In this document: piece after piece, positions 26,934 to 40,900 of the stretch
How the letters are laid out: the number at the start of each line of letters is the position of its first letter
Position numbering within the stretch: position 1 is the first letter of the stretch
DNA from: Anas platyrhynchos
Lineage: Eukaryota; Chordata; Aves; Anseriformes; Anatidae
NCBI RefSeq assembly: GCF_047663525.1
Contig: NC_092602.1
Location: 4,223,501 to 4,287,500, forward strand
Reading direction: 5' to 3'
Length of the DNA: 64,000 nt
Notes under the pieces: generated by a model
What the model was told of the DNA's origin: nothing
Databases searched by the model: none
The model's input: only the letters and a program-made list of their open reading frames with translations
Program-made: the position numbers and the translations under genes

Positions 26934-28927
26934 GTGACAATCGCACCCGCCCCATGGTGACAGGGATGTAGGTCAGCAGCAGCTCCACAGGCCCTGCTGG
27001 GGAATGTTAATTCTCTGCTCCTGCGGGGAGGATTACTGCCTGCTAATCCCCCAAATTCCTGTGCTCTGGCTGTGGCGGGGAGTCCTGCGGGGCTGGGGGG
27101 GAATGCAGGGCACGCGCCCAGCCTGCAGCCACCAAGGATGCAGAGGCACGTCCAGAAGCTGTAGGAACGTTTCCCTCCCAGGGTGACCTCCCTGCCCTGG
27201 TGGCTCCAGTTCTCATCACTAGCTGGTTTTGTGACCCCATGCAAATACTCTGGACCTCAGCTGCATCCCACCCAGTCCCAGTGGCCTCCTGGGGCTCTGC
27301 ATCGCTCACCATGTGCAGTGGTGCTGGTCCCTGAGGGCTCACAGGTGTCAGGCTGGCGTGGTTGGTGTTCCCAAGGAGAGTTCGTGTCCTTCATTTCATC
27401 CTGGCCACCTGAGAAGGACCTGAAGGACTTCCCTGTCCTTGCCACCTGGTCATTCCCAAATGAAAGTGAAATCAGCTCACAGCACTCATCTGTCAGATCA
27501 TCCATCCATCCATCTTAGCAGTTGTGGGTGGAAAAGTTCCTGTTGTGGACCTTTTTTTTTTGGGAAACTTGTCTCCATTGTCTCAGGCAGTGGGGATTTC
27601 AGGCTGAAGGATTGGAGAGTTTGTTGCTGTGATACAAGTCATGTCTGCAAGCCCCCAGGTGTGCCTAGACTGAAGTCGTCTGCCCTTGCTTTGCATACAA
27701 GTTCTTTTTGATGCTGATGTGGGCTGTTTCTGAGACACAAAGGAAAAAATTAAGGGTGGTTTCTGTCACTGACCTGTGCTGTGATTATTTCACTGGAGAT
27801 TGTGGTACCCAAATAATACGGCATTGGATACTGTGGTCAAATTCCTGTCTTCACGTTCCCTGCAGAACTGTAAGTTTTCTTTCGTGAAGAACCACACTGT
27901 TGATAGCCTTCCTTGAAGTCTTTAAGAAGTGAAAACACATCCAGGAATAAACACCATCACTGAACAAACTTGTAGCAAAGTCTGGGCAGTTCCACTTTAT
28001 TTTGTATACCATCAGCAAAATTGTGTTTAATCTTGGACTGATGCAGAAACAAAAGTGCTCTGCAGGCGCATTTCCTGAGCTGTGTGTTTTCATGTGGAGC
28101 TGTATTTGCATGGTAGGGCCAATGACAGAAAATGCCACCCTGTAAGCAACACTCCTGCAACTCTCTTTTTGATTAGCAGCCTTTAGGATCGCTTGATGAG
28201 CCTTTCCCCAGCCCTTGTTAGCACACCAATGACTGCAAGTGCTTCACCTTGGTGGTTATAAAGCCTCGGAGTGCAGTGAGATAAACAAATACAGATTTGC
28301 AGATACTGACTGCTCTGCCAGAGGTTTCACAACCTTTTTATGACACTTGTTTTTCGTGTTCCTTGCAGGAAGAGTGAACTGTCAGAGCTAGCTTCAGGAC
28401 TTTACTATTTCTAAAAATCCACCTATCCCCTGTACAAATGAGGAGCAGGCCACGCAAGGACAAAGTAGCTCTGTTTTCTCTATTAGTACTGCTCTAACAT
28501 TAAGGAAATATTTCAGGTATGGCCTGAAGTCAATAGAATTTAACTTATTTAGAGGCTTTTGAGAGGTCTGCATGAGGTCCTTATCTGCTCCATCTTCTTA
28601 TACCTGAGAGAGACCCTCAGTTTCCCCAAACAGTCTCAGCATTTCTTAAGATAACCTTGATAACACATTTCTGTATTCCAGGAAGACCTTCCGATGGGCA
28701 GATAACCAGTGCAGGAGTGGAGTCCTGCAGGCAGTAAATAACTGTGCTGGCTGCACCCAGCCCCAAAGTCCGTCTGCTGCTGCAGAGCCCAACCAAGCCT
28801 GATATAAAGATCACTGCTTAATTAAGAACTTATGTTCAAGTAGCAATGTAGTCTCCTGTTATTTCTAGTGCTGCAGTCCCATGACTCCAGATACTGTTCT
28901 GAAGCCTAGCCCTCAGTCTCTGCATAT

Positions 28928-28962
<35 letters not shown>

Positions 28963-31900
28963 TTATTATTATTATGTTTATCACATCTCTAACTGCCCAT
29001 GTCCTGGGTTTTGGGAGCTCGGTAACTTCTGTAGAGAAAGGGTAGAACCAGACACATTTGATCTTACAATTTTGTCATTAACTCTACCATTTTTTGAGTC
29101 TCTTTCAGGCCACAAAGAGGGCAGGGCAGTGTCAAGGGGGAGGAGGCTGGGGCAAGGAAGCACTGGGTAGGGGCATGTGGGCAGGAGGCATGGGTGAGCA
29201 TGTGTACATGTGGATGGGGACTGAGGTGGACAAAGGGTTGGGGAGAGGCAAGAGAGAATCAACCTGTATGGAGACAAGGGACCTGAAATAGTGGGGATAA
29301 GATCTGGTGCTTCATCCTCCTTTCCTTGGTGACATTTATTCAGAGCTGGGTGGCACACCAGTCCCTGCTCAATGAGAGCTGAGCAGCGCTGAGAATGCTG
29401 CAGTGTAGCAGTACCAGAGAGCTGCTGCTTTCTGCAGGCATCTTTCTGACAGGGAAACAAGCAAAAGGCTCAGATCTAAATTTCCATCTTCATTCATGCA
29501 AGCTCATGGATTGCCAGGTGCTCCGTGCGCTCACGTGATCCAAACATAGTTTGGAAAACTAAATTTCAAGACAGCCGGCCAGTTGCTAGGGGGGTTGTCA
29601 CGAGCAGAGAATTCAGCAGCAGCAGCATCGCTGAAGGCATCATCCTGCATGGGGGGCTGCAGCATAGTGGTGATGCCCAGCTGTGGGTCCAGCAGCCCTG
29701 GGTGGGTTGGGGGCAGACACCAGTCCCTTTGTTTTCACGTACACCAAAAATGCATCATTTTGGTGCATCATTTTTAGTAACCTCAGTATCGCCTGTTACA
29801 GAGCTGTTAAGTCACAAGAAACTGTGGGTGCGTTAGCTCCTGCTGAATTACTGATCAGCCTCATAATTGTGTGAAGTGATTCTCATGTTTCTTTGACTGG
29901 AAGTGTTTTACAGGAAATGACATAAACAGATGTATATGACATTGCCTAGCTCTGTGCTGGAAAATTCATGCCTGCTTTTCCAAATGCTATAGGACAGCCA
30001 CGCTGAAAAAGCAGTCTCTTTGCTGGGTGCCTGCTGGAGTGGAGCTGTGTCACTGCACTGCCCCTGGAGAGAACCAGGAAGACATGGGCTTATCACAGCA
30101 TTTTTTATTTCAGTGCATAGAGCTGGACCTGTTTGTGTGCAGTAACTCCTGCAGATGGCAGATACAGTGATGCAGCAGCAGTTCACATTTTCTGTCATTC
30201 CATCAGTTCAGCGTAGGCGTGCAGAACTTCACTTTTCTGGCTCTGTCCCTCAGAGCCACAGATGAACCTATGGTGATGATGGTGAGGGTTGGGTGCTTCA
30301 ACACAAAGCAGCTCCAGGGATGGGTGCAGGGACTGCCTCATGCAGTCATGCAGGATCGCAGATGTCATATTGTCAGGTGAAAGCTGGTTGTAGGGCACAA
30401 TGCAGTGTTAGGTGCTGATGTGGAAAAGCACAGACAGTGGCTGCTCACAGGCCTCATAACAAGCTACTGTTTCCAGTGTGCCAGAAGGGGAAAAGTGTGG
30501 TTGTCCTATATAGGAGACAGCTGCAGAGGTCTGCTTGGCCATGCCAAGGCAGGCGAGGGGCAGCCTCTGTGCTCTGACCTCAGCAGCATGGCTGGAGTAT
30601 CTCTTTTGAGATCATCTCTTGGTGATTTCCTTTGCTTCTCTCAGCTCTGGCATCTTCCCTGCTGAGAAAAATATTTGTTTTTCCATAATTTGTCTGGTAT
30701 CTACTCATTTATTGAAAGGTTGTCAATGTGGTAACCTCCATGCCAGCCTTTTCCCCATCTCTGCTTCTGGATTGAGAGAAAACATGCAAAATGTGCTGAC
30801 ATCTCCACTTCTGTTAAGCAGAAAACAGTGGGGCTTTGCCAGAGATCAGGGAGCAGCGTGTCCTTGATTTTGTAGCTCTCAGTACCTTCATTTCCTACCT
30901 GCCCAGCCCTTGCTCCCTGCCCTTTCCATGCTCAGATGCTTGCTGTCCTCTGTGGCTCCCTGGCTAGGCTGGAGCAAGTTGACCACTCTCTGCTCCATGC
31001 TGGGCTGGTGCCATATGTGGTGGGAGCAGTTTCCTACCACACCACACTGGGACGTGGGATTCCCCTGGTTTTTCCTGTCCTTAACCTCTTTCAGTTGTGA
31101 GCTTTAATTTTTATCTTCTGTACAGTTCTTCATTTTCATGACATTTACAAGACTGGGAAAGCTAAATGCTCGCCCACGTGCTTGGGGTGCCTCTTTGGTC
31201 TCTGGCAATTATGCCCAGCTTGCTATAAAATCCCCTGGTGTTTATTATAAATATTAATGGCTTTAGTTTCATGAGGTGCCTAGGAGATAAAGTGATATTT
31301 TGTGCCTGTTTGACAGCTATGGACCTGAAATATATATTTTTAAAGTCAAAGCTGTCATCTGGTGTGACTGATTTGAGAAGAAAACACAGTTCCTTGAAGG
31401 CCCTGGCATGTGCTGTGACTGTCCTCCTTCTCCTGTGGCACCCCAGTGATGCTCAGAGACCCTAACTAGTCATGCCCAAGGAAAGGCTGGATGACTAGTA
31501 CCATCAATGACCAAGGAAATTCTTCCAACTTTCTGTCGCTTACAAGTTGGAGTGTCTAGGAACGAGCTGATGTGGGAGCACCTCTCCTGGCAACTCCTAG
31601 CACCACTGCATGGGCACAAGGGGTTCCCATTATGGGGAGAAGCTTTCTTGGCTCCCAGGCAGAGGACTTCTGTGCAGATGTGATCCTCACGAAGGTGTCG
31701 GGAGGGCTCCTGTGCCCCCATGCCTCTGCACGGGTCGGAGGTGCAGGTTGGAGCTGGGACATCGCCACTGCCCAGCCAGGCACGAGTGGATCACACTGGC
31801 AGGGGCAGGGCTCAGAGGCTCAGACACAGACATTCAGCCGAGGGGTTGAGACTAGAAGGGTACTTGTCTGGCTCCCACTTGGGCACAGATCCTCATGCCT

Positions 31901-34900
31901 TGCCAGAATGTAGAGATTTCACTGAGACTTTGAGAATCTCTTCCAGAAAGCTGTCGATTGACCTTACATGGCCAGGGATGCTTTTATAGTCAAATGTGCT
32001 CAATAGTATAAACTTAAGTAAACCAGACAATTCTTGCTTTTCCCCTTTAATGCTGAAGATTCACTCTACACTCTTACAGAAATAATGTTGAGCATTTTTA
32101 ATACGAGTTCCTTATTAATTGGTCTCCATCTAATGAACCAGCTTTATACGCCATTCAGTGATGGCTTTTGCTTCCAGTTAATGTTATTTACGAACAATCA
32201 AAAGATTTTTCTGAAGTCTCTTTGAGACCTAGAGTTGTTGGTATGCTCACGCTTAACTTCCTGAAGCTATTTTTCATTAAACAGGACAGGAACTGTGATA
32301 GATGGATTGTTTTGCACCAATGAGTAATGCCTGCTTGCAAGAATATTTACTTTATGAATGCAAAGGTGCACAGTTGAGAAAGAGCAGTGGAATAATGGAC
32401 TCAAGTAATCAAGCCAAGTTTGCTATCAAATATTTTTTCCCAAGCAAGCTGACAGAAAATGTCAGTTCTGATGACATCTGTCAGCCCCTTTTGAAATCCA
32501 AGGAAGGGGGGAGAGTCATCATGGCAGCAAAACCTCTGGCTTTGTTTTAATGAAGATTTGTTTGTTCCTGCAGTTGAAGTGAAAATTGAGGTGGTGATAC
32601 CCGAGAAGGAGAGAAGCAAGGAGGAGATGTCACCCAATGGGAAAGCCAGCCCATTGATTTACAAGGTCAATGGGACTGCCCGGCATTATCATCTCGAGGA
32701 ACACCCCATTGCCAGCAATCCTTACCACAACCCAAAGGATGTGGTGGAAGCATCTGTGTGCCATGTGAAGGACCTGGAGAACGGACAGTAAGTGCCTAAA
32801 GTCTTTATAGGTAACTTACAAATTTATTATTACTTTACAAATTTATTATTAATTTATTATTTAAATTTACAAATAACTTACAAAATAAATTTAGTATTAG
32901 TATTATACTGGCCTTAGTATTTTTATGAAGCAGCATGAATAGTGCATGTGTGGGATGGAGGGGTTGATCGTGTGCTCCACCATTTCTGCAGTGCCTTGTT
33001 TCTCTAGCTGAGCTCATTTCTTTCACCTTGTTCATTCACCAAAAATGCGATTTTCCAAAGTTTTTCCTAATGGCAGCACACTTCAGCTGTGCACAATTTC
33101 CCCCTGATTTACAAGTTTTCTTAACTCTGAAAAGTGCCTGTTCCAGTCACTGTGCTTTACAGGCACATTTTTCTTACCTGGGATAGATGAGCCTTTTCTG
33201 CAGCGTGCCCCATTAATATGACAGAATCCAAACAGGCTGAACTGTGTGAAAAATAATGTAATTTGAATCCAGTGAACAGTTGGGTGAAGCTGGATGTAGT
33301 TGGAATTTGGGAGTATTTGCTTTAATTTGCTATTGCATGTAATGATACTCTAGAATAATATGTGATGATGATCTAGAATAATCCATTTAATACAAGCTAC
33401 TTTGTGCTAAACTTATGGGGCATCATGAGCTATAAATTCTTGTTAGCAAAGTTCATCCAGGAATAAACTGTGCTTTTCATCTCTGGGATTTCATGTATTA
33501 AACCATTCTACAAAGGGATGCACTGGACTCTCTGCTGGATTAAATCTTCACGTGAGGTTTGGCTGATTCTGCCTTGTGGCTGAAGCAAAGCCAAAAAGAG
33601 ACCCAGTCATGGGGAATATTTGTTGCACAGGGGCGATCCTGACGGTTAATCTGCCCTACCGAATTTCGAGAGTCAAGAGGGAGCAGATGTAGCCTGGTGG
33701 CTGCTGTAGTCATTGCAGCCAAGGAAATGCCAGGTGCTCATGGAGGCAGCTTCTGCTAACTTCATGTTCGGGGTGTTCCTAAAAGAGTTTGTTGTGTTTT
33801 GGTGCTCCAGTGCAAGAAACATACTGGAAAACTAGGGCTTAGGTAAGTATATTGCCTGGAAAGATTGCAGTATAGCAGAAAAAACAAGTGTAAGAGCCTG
33901 GTTTACTCTGTAGGTCGCAGAGGGGTGAGTGGTTTGGCTGCAGCATGCAAGAACGTATGTGGCTGTAGCAGAAAGCTCCTTGGTCGAACAGGCAACAGCT
34001 AAAGCAAGAGCTAGAAGCTGTAATCAGTCAGGAAACGGGCTCACACTTCGACTGTGTGTGCATTTAGCTACTGAAACAAATTCCCAAGTACTGCAGCAGA
34101 CTTCCCATCAGAGGACATTTTAAATTCAGAATGACTTTTTCTAATAGAACTGTTTTTTAACTTTCTGGCACCAGGATGGTCCCAGCAGAACCAGTGAAGG
34201 ATTCTGGTGCGTGAGCTCTGCTGCTGCCTTGCCCAGACGTTCTCCCAGCTGGCTGACAGGCCCCGGGGTGGGGAGCACACAGTTGGCCATGTTTTTAGTT
34301 CAGGGAGCTGCACCCAGAAAGCAGCCCCCAGCCACCTGCACCTCCTCTGCCACGTCCTTTGTGGGCCAGAGCCGAGCTTCTGCTGGTGCTGCCCAGGTTA
34401 GAAGGGGAGCTGGGCAAGAGGACAAATTTCCCACTGGAGAAACAGCTCAGTGGGGAGCAGTGCAGTGCCAGCCGCTCTCTTGCTCGCTTTGGACTGAGTG
34501 AAGGTGGCTGTGCATTGCCTTCAAGATGCCAGGTCTTGTTTTTCCCTCTGTCAGATCACACAGTTCCTTAGGTAAGTTGTAAAGTCACTTATCTTATCTT
34601 ATCTTATCTTCCTGTGTAGTTTTGGTTGTCATTTAACGAGAGCCACAGGTTTTATCTGAAGCACTGCACAGCTGAGGAATGCGGCAGGACTTGTATTGCT
34701 CTATCCCCATTGTGCTGACTGAGGGACACCCGAGTGCCAAGTGTCCTGCATGGGGAGGGAGCAGAGCTACCTTGCTTGGGAGGGTGTCTGCCAGCTTACA
34801 GGGCTGGATGGCTCCCAGGGCAAGTGTGACAAGCTCTGCTGCTGCTTTTGACCGAGGTAGCAAAGAAAATCAGCATCTGCTGTTCCTCTAGTGGGATGGT

Positions 34901-37900
34901 TCATGCAGGTGAAGCACGCACGTGCCTGAGGACTTGTCCGAGGTAGGTCTGCAGGTGTTTTGGGCATGCTTGTGGACTGAGCACTGGTCTCACACCCCTC
35001 TTCACCAGAAGTGTGTCTGCAGCCCGGGTGCTGGTTAGGGTGATGTTACCCAAACCGCAATGGGAATGCAAAGTGAGTCCCGTTTGTCTGAGATCGAGGT
35101 GTGTGGTGCATACGCAGCTTTCATGGCTCGCACATGGCCAGTGTTCCTGAGCACAGGGGGTTTGCTGTGTGCACACCGGTGACACATACAGCACACCTAA
35201 TGCAGCCTGAATAGGACTGCGATGTGGAAACACTCTGCAGCTCTCTCTACGATTACCTACCTGAAAGGAGGTTGCAGTGAGGAGGGTGCTGGTCTCTTTT
35301 CTGGGGTGACTAGGGATAGGATGTGAGGCAATGGCCTCAAGTTGCACCAGGGGAGGTTTAGATTGGACATTAGGAAGAATTTCTGCATGGAGAGGGTCAT
35401 CAAGCATTGGACTAGGCTGCTTAGGGAAGTGGTGGAGTCTCCATCCCTGGAGGTATTTAAGAGATGTGTGGGTGTGGTGCTTAGGGATGTGGTTTAGTGA
35501 TGGGACTTGGTAGGTCAGGTTGGTGGTTGGACTTCTGACCTTGAAGGGCTTTTGCAACCTGTATGATTTTCTAAACTTCATCTTCCCAGCACTGATAGCA
35601 TCATTAACCACACATTCAGCAGGTGGGGATGCTGTGGTATCTTTTTTTTGTTTTTTGTTTTGGAGAGAGGGTACATGATTGGCAAAAGTGTGCTTTTGGC
35701 TAGGGCAAGGGTGGCTGGGGCTGGAGCCTGATGTAGCTGGTGGGGGACCCATCGTGAGACCACAAACTTTGTATACGGGATGCTTGCTGTGCTAATTACA
35801 CTTTTTCCAGGGTATCTCCACAAGCAACAGCTGTGCTTCAAAGAGCACCTGACTGCCTCCTGGGGGACTGCCTGCACTTAGGTTGGCTATTGTAAAAGCC
35901 TGAAGCTGAGTGCTGGGGCAGCAGGGAGACAAAACCCCACTGTGATGCAGAGTTGGGCCAGCAGCCTGAGCAGGAGGGCAGGTTGCCTTATGACTTGTGT
36001 TCTGCAAAAACAGCAGAAGAAAAGAGCAGGGGAGTCGGGTGTAGATGTCCTGGGGTTTCTATCAGAAAAATGTGAGCCCACCCCCTGACACAGAGCACGC
36101 AAAGGGTCACAGGTTCCTCTCCTGGGCACTGCTTGGTGACCCAGCCTGGATCTGGTGTGGGCTGGCAGCAGCAGAGCCACCTCCAAGGCCAGCTTGGTGG
36201 CAGGGGTGGCAATACCTGCGAGACACCCAGAGCCATTGGTGAGCAGTTTGGAGGAAGGAGGAGCTGGGCAGGGTGGAATGGGGCTGGAGTGCAGGGTGAG
36301 GGGTTTGGCACCGGCTGTTCTGCCACCTGCTTCTGTGCTCCTCCTCCTTAGGATGCGTGAGGTGGACCTGGGCTGCGGGAAGGCGCTGCTGATCAAGGAG
36401 AGCGGCGAGTTCTACGCCATGGGACACAAATGCCCTCACTATGGGGCCCCGCTGGTTAAAGGTCTGTCTGTATCACTTGCTGTGTGCATAAAAATGGGAG
36501 GCAAAGCGTTTACCTTTACAGCCCCGAGGTCCTTCATGGGTGCTGTGGGGAGTATGGGGTAGTGCCATTCCTCTTAACCTCATCCCAGCATCTTCTCGGT
36601 GAGGGAAGTGTGTCTTCAGAAAGGTGGCAGTGCAGAAGCCTCCGAGGGTACTCAGCCTTGGGTTTGGTTTGCTGGTGAACTCACTGACACAGGCCTGAGG
36701 CTTGCTTGGGTGACTTCAGAGAACGAAACTCATCTAGCATCATTACGTGTTGTCTCTTCAGCTGGGGTCTGAACCTCTCTCGGACTGTGTGAGACAGCCT
36801 CAGCTCACTGCATCCAAACAGAGCCTCATTTTATGGGGCTTTGTTCTGTTTACTGGTTCTCAGCCATTGAGGAGTTAAAAGGTATTTTAAAGGAAGAAAA
36901 AACCAAAAACAATCTTCTGCATTTTATGATTTTTCAGGCCACTCAGTCTTAAAAAACAAAAATCCACAACTCCCTATAAATCAAAATCATGTTCATGAGG
37001 GCTCTGTTGTCAGTGGTGGAAGTGTGGTGATGTACAGTGGTTTGCCCTCATGGTACCAGAAGCCTGAATTAAGGGCCCCTGGTGGTGCCATCTTGGCCGT
37101 GTGCCTTAACTGTGGGTGTTTGGCTGGAGGAGGGGTGCTGGGGAAGGTGGCAGGGTATCCTCACATGCTGTCCTGGCACCAGTAGCAGTGCTGGGTGCAG
37201 GCAGGCATGCTCTCGGTCTTGCTTGTCCCCCTCTGGTGTCAACAACCTTTTGGCTTTGCACAGCGATCTCACTGGAGATGCAGGAGGGGTGGCCCCTGAG
37301 TCCCTGCATCTAGTGACAAGACATGGCAGTGCAGCGAGCAAATACACCAACTCAGGATGAGCCCAGCACAGCTGAACTGTAGCAGTTCTCTCTGCCTCGA
37401 GCCAGTTCTTCCAGGCAGGGACAGACAAAGTCCAAGGTAGCAGACAGAGCAAATACTTACGAGGAGTGACCTCACTGCTTTGAACATGCCCTGTACTTAT
37501 CCAGTGGCATGCATGCTCCTTGATGTGTCAGCATCTGTGCTGACATAGGCTTGCTCTAAATATGTGATGCTCTGTTTGAGGCACTGCTTGCTTGTGGTGG
37601 TACTGGACTTGTAGAGATGACCGCAGGACCTGGTGATGTGATCCCTGAGTGAGATTATCCTGTAGGCACAGCAGAGAGCTGGTGGAGCTGTGCACAGAGG
37701 CATTGGAAGGGGCTCTCTCAGTGAGGGCATCTTAGCTAGGATCCCACACCCAGGATCCCAGTTGGCACCTCACCCTCTAGCCCAAATGGCTGGACCAGTC
37801 CCATGCACAAGCTAGAGAAGCCCACGTGAAGCAGCCAAGATGCTGCTGACCATCCACGTCCACGACAGCTGCCGCGTGCCCTGTAGAAGAGATGACAGCT

Positions 37901-40900
37901 CTAGGTAAAGAGAAGAGAGTCACAGAGATATGTTCAGAATCTGGGCGTTGAAACTGCTCTGCGTGGAGGTGTATAGCTCCTGCCACTGCAGCAGGCTCAG
38001 GACAGCAACCTCTGGCCTTCAGGTCAACCTCGCTCAGCAGCTGTGGTGAAACTGTGAAGAATTCTAGAATCCTAGGAGCATATTGGCAGTGAGACCTGGC
38101 CTCTGCCCCCTGTGCCCTCAGCTGGGGGCAGCAGCTTGACCTCAGTGGGCTGTGGGCAGGGATGTACTGATGTGGCTATGCTGTCTTTCACGCAGGGGTT
38201 TTGTCCAAAGGAAGAGTCCGCTGTCCCTGGCACGGAGCCTGCTTCAACATCAGCACTGGTGACATAGAGGACTTTCCTGGCTTGGACAGCTTGCCCAGGT
38301 TCCAGGTGAGAACCTTTGTTCCTGCAGCAGAGGAAATGAATGTTAGCATGGCTTCTGCAGAGGTGTGGAGCAAATATTTCCCACGCACGTGGTGGGGTGG
38401 CCAGTAGAGATCACCCAGCACTCCCTCCTCCCTGCAGCTCCTTTGTCATTCTGTCTGCACCAGTCAGGCACTCCTGGGAAGGTGAGGGTGGAGGTACATG
38501 GTCTGGGAGGCTTCTTGTGCAGGAGAAAACAGCCCTCAAGCTGGGGGAGAAGCCAGGTAAAGACGGGCAGTTTCTGCACTGAACATCAGAGCATGGTTGG
38601 TGTTGGACAAGACGCATCCTGGGGGCCTGGACAGCTCTCTCATGAGCCCTGCAGTGCAGGTGGGCTGGGGAGACCACTGCTGTGTTCAGAAGTTGGTGCA
38701 CAGACGGAGCAGGCACCTTTCTCACACCAGAGACGCTTGCTGTCCTGCAAACCACTGCTGTTTGTCTCCCTCAGGTGAAGATCGAAAAGGAGAAGGTGTA
38801 CATCCGAGCGAGCAAGCAGGTGAGAGGCTGAGCCACTGCTGACACCCCAAAAACAAGGCCCATGGCTGCCTCCACGGGGGAAGGCAGGGGAAGAAGTACC
38901 TGAGCAGAAGGATGTGTGAGCATTCAAAATGAGTAACCCAAAGGTCTACCTAGCCCAACCCTGTCTCGAGCAACATCCTGAAGTCTGTCCCTGGGACATG
39001 AGTGGAGCCAGGCAGAGCTGTAGCATCTCCCCCTCACCCTCCTGCACTCCCCTGACTGCTAGGAGCTGCTCCAGGGTGCCTGAGCTGGATGAGGTGTCTG
39101 TGAGTTCAGGATGTCGTGATAATGCTTGTCCTGAACTCATGCCGTGTTTCCTTCAGCTCATAGCAGCCTGTAGTTTGGTTGGGCCATGAAGCAGGCCTCT
39201 CTCTTCAGCTGTGTGGCCTCACCAGCTGGGTCTGAATGCAGCGTGGTGATGGCGGAGCTCATCTCTGCACAGATGTCAACTGGAGAGGGATGGGGTGGGT
39301 GGGCAGGGAGGGCTGTCTTCTCCAAGGCAGGATGCAAAGTAAAGCCTATTGAGGCCAGTGCCATCTTTCTTTCTACAAAGACTTTTATTCTGATTCACAC
39401 TTGCATATATGCATGTGTGAATACAGAGGCTCAGTGCTCTGGCCCAGCTGGACCTTTTCACCACCTGAGGGGTTTGATCCCCACAGGTCACTGGAATGGA
39501 ATCGCACTGCTCCAGCTGGTGCAGGTGGGATGTGGTGAGGAGGGCTGTGCTGGATTTTGGCCTCTGATGGCTTCTGCATCAAAAGCAGCAAGGCCAGCAG
39601 GTCAAGGGAGGTGATTGTCCCCCTCTGTTCTGCTCTCCTGAGACCTCACCTGGAACCCTGCGTTGAAGGATAATGACTGTTTTTCTTGCTGTTGGTGGCG
39701 TAGGCTCTTCAGACACAGAGGAGGACAAAGATGATGGCAAAGTGCATCTCCTTGAGCAACTATAACCTGAGCAGTACCAACGTGCTGATCATCGGTGCAG
39801 GTATTGATTTGCACTGGAAGGCTGGATTGTGCCTTCGGTGAAGAAGAGGGTGGGAGGGCACAGGCTGTGCCGTGCTGGACCTTGGGGCTAGGAGGGAATG
39901 GCTGCGCAGGGCACTTTGGTTGTTCTCACTTCGTTATAGCCCTCAGGTCACCAGATGCAAGCTGTGGGAATGCTCAGCACGCTGTGATCTGCTGCTCCTG
40001 TCATCTAAGTTATGTCTCACAGCTTGAGTAGAGAGGGAAAACCAGCCAGGCCTGCTCTTCCCTTGCTGCTGGGCAGCATTTTTCCCTTCCTTGTGCCCAT
40101 GGTGTTTGTTGACTGAGATGTGGAGTGTGACCTTCCTGCTGGCCAGGGGCAGCTGGGCTCTTTAGGGAGCACAGCACGGCTGCAGGTAAATAGTCATCCA
40201 AATCCTGAGCCAATATGCTCAGCGGGTGATGTGAGTTGTTGCTGAAAGAGCTTTTTCAGGCTTGATCAGCTACGTTGACAGCTCTTTCTGAAGAACAAGG
40301 TCTGTTCTGGTGAACAGGAAGGGAGATTTCAAAGCTCCTTAGGTGGGAAGAGACTCCCCCTCCAGCCCTGCATAGTCAGTGTCAGTGCAGCATCCATCCT
40401 GGCTCAGTGTGCTCCAGGCAGCATGCACAGGACAACTGCCTTGCTGCCTGTTCTTCCACTGCCCCCTGTCTCCATCGATAGCAGTGTTTTGTAGATGGAC
40501 CAAAACACGATACTGTTCAGATCCATCTTTTTCTTTGGCATTGAAAGAGTTCATTCAAAGGGTTCAGACCACCTAATGCCATGTCTCTTCCTTCTTTTTT
40601 AGGTGCAGCTGGATTAGTCTGTGCAGAGACCTTGCGCCAGGAGGGTTTCTCAGACAGGATCGTAATGTGCACAATGGACAGACACTTGCCCTATGATAGA
40701 CCAAAGCTCAGTAAGGTTTGTATCATCTTGAGGATGCCACCTGAGTTTTACAAATTGCCTTATGTCCTTTCTCCACCATTATTCATTGCACCAACGTGTT
40801 TCTTTTTCCTTATTAGTCCTGTCTCTCTTTTTTCTTGAGCTGTCTTTTCTGTTAGTGACTGAAAGTCAGAACACAGAAGAGGAGTTGTGAGTTGTACAAA

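Larger units (their letters stand above)
32788..36351 (+). other. AIFM3: AIFM3 intron between coding exons 2 and 3
   Basis: A 3.6-kb intron. Just past the donor, the stretch at about 32818-32890 repeats ACAAATTTATTATT-like units. A (TTATC)n pentamer repeat sits at 34589-34610. A CR1 3' end lies at about 35245-35575. No additional exon is recognised. A 283-codon open frame on the minus strand (34901-35752) crosses the CR1 copy and is not a gene. Confidence 0.7.

Noticed and set aside
28926-28976. TTTA array considered as a CRISPR-like or regulatory repeat
   Set aside because: Simple microsatellite without spacers.
34901-35752. 283-codon open frame on the minus strand
   Set aside because: It crosses an antisense CR1 copy inside an AIFM3 intron and resembles no protein.
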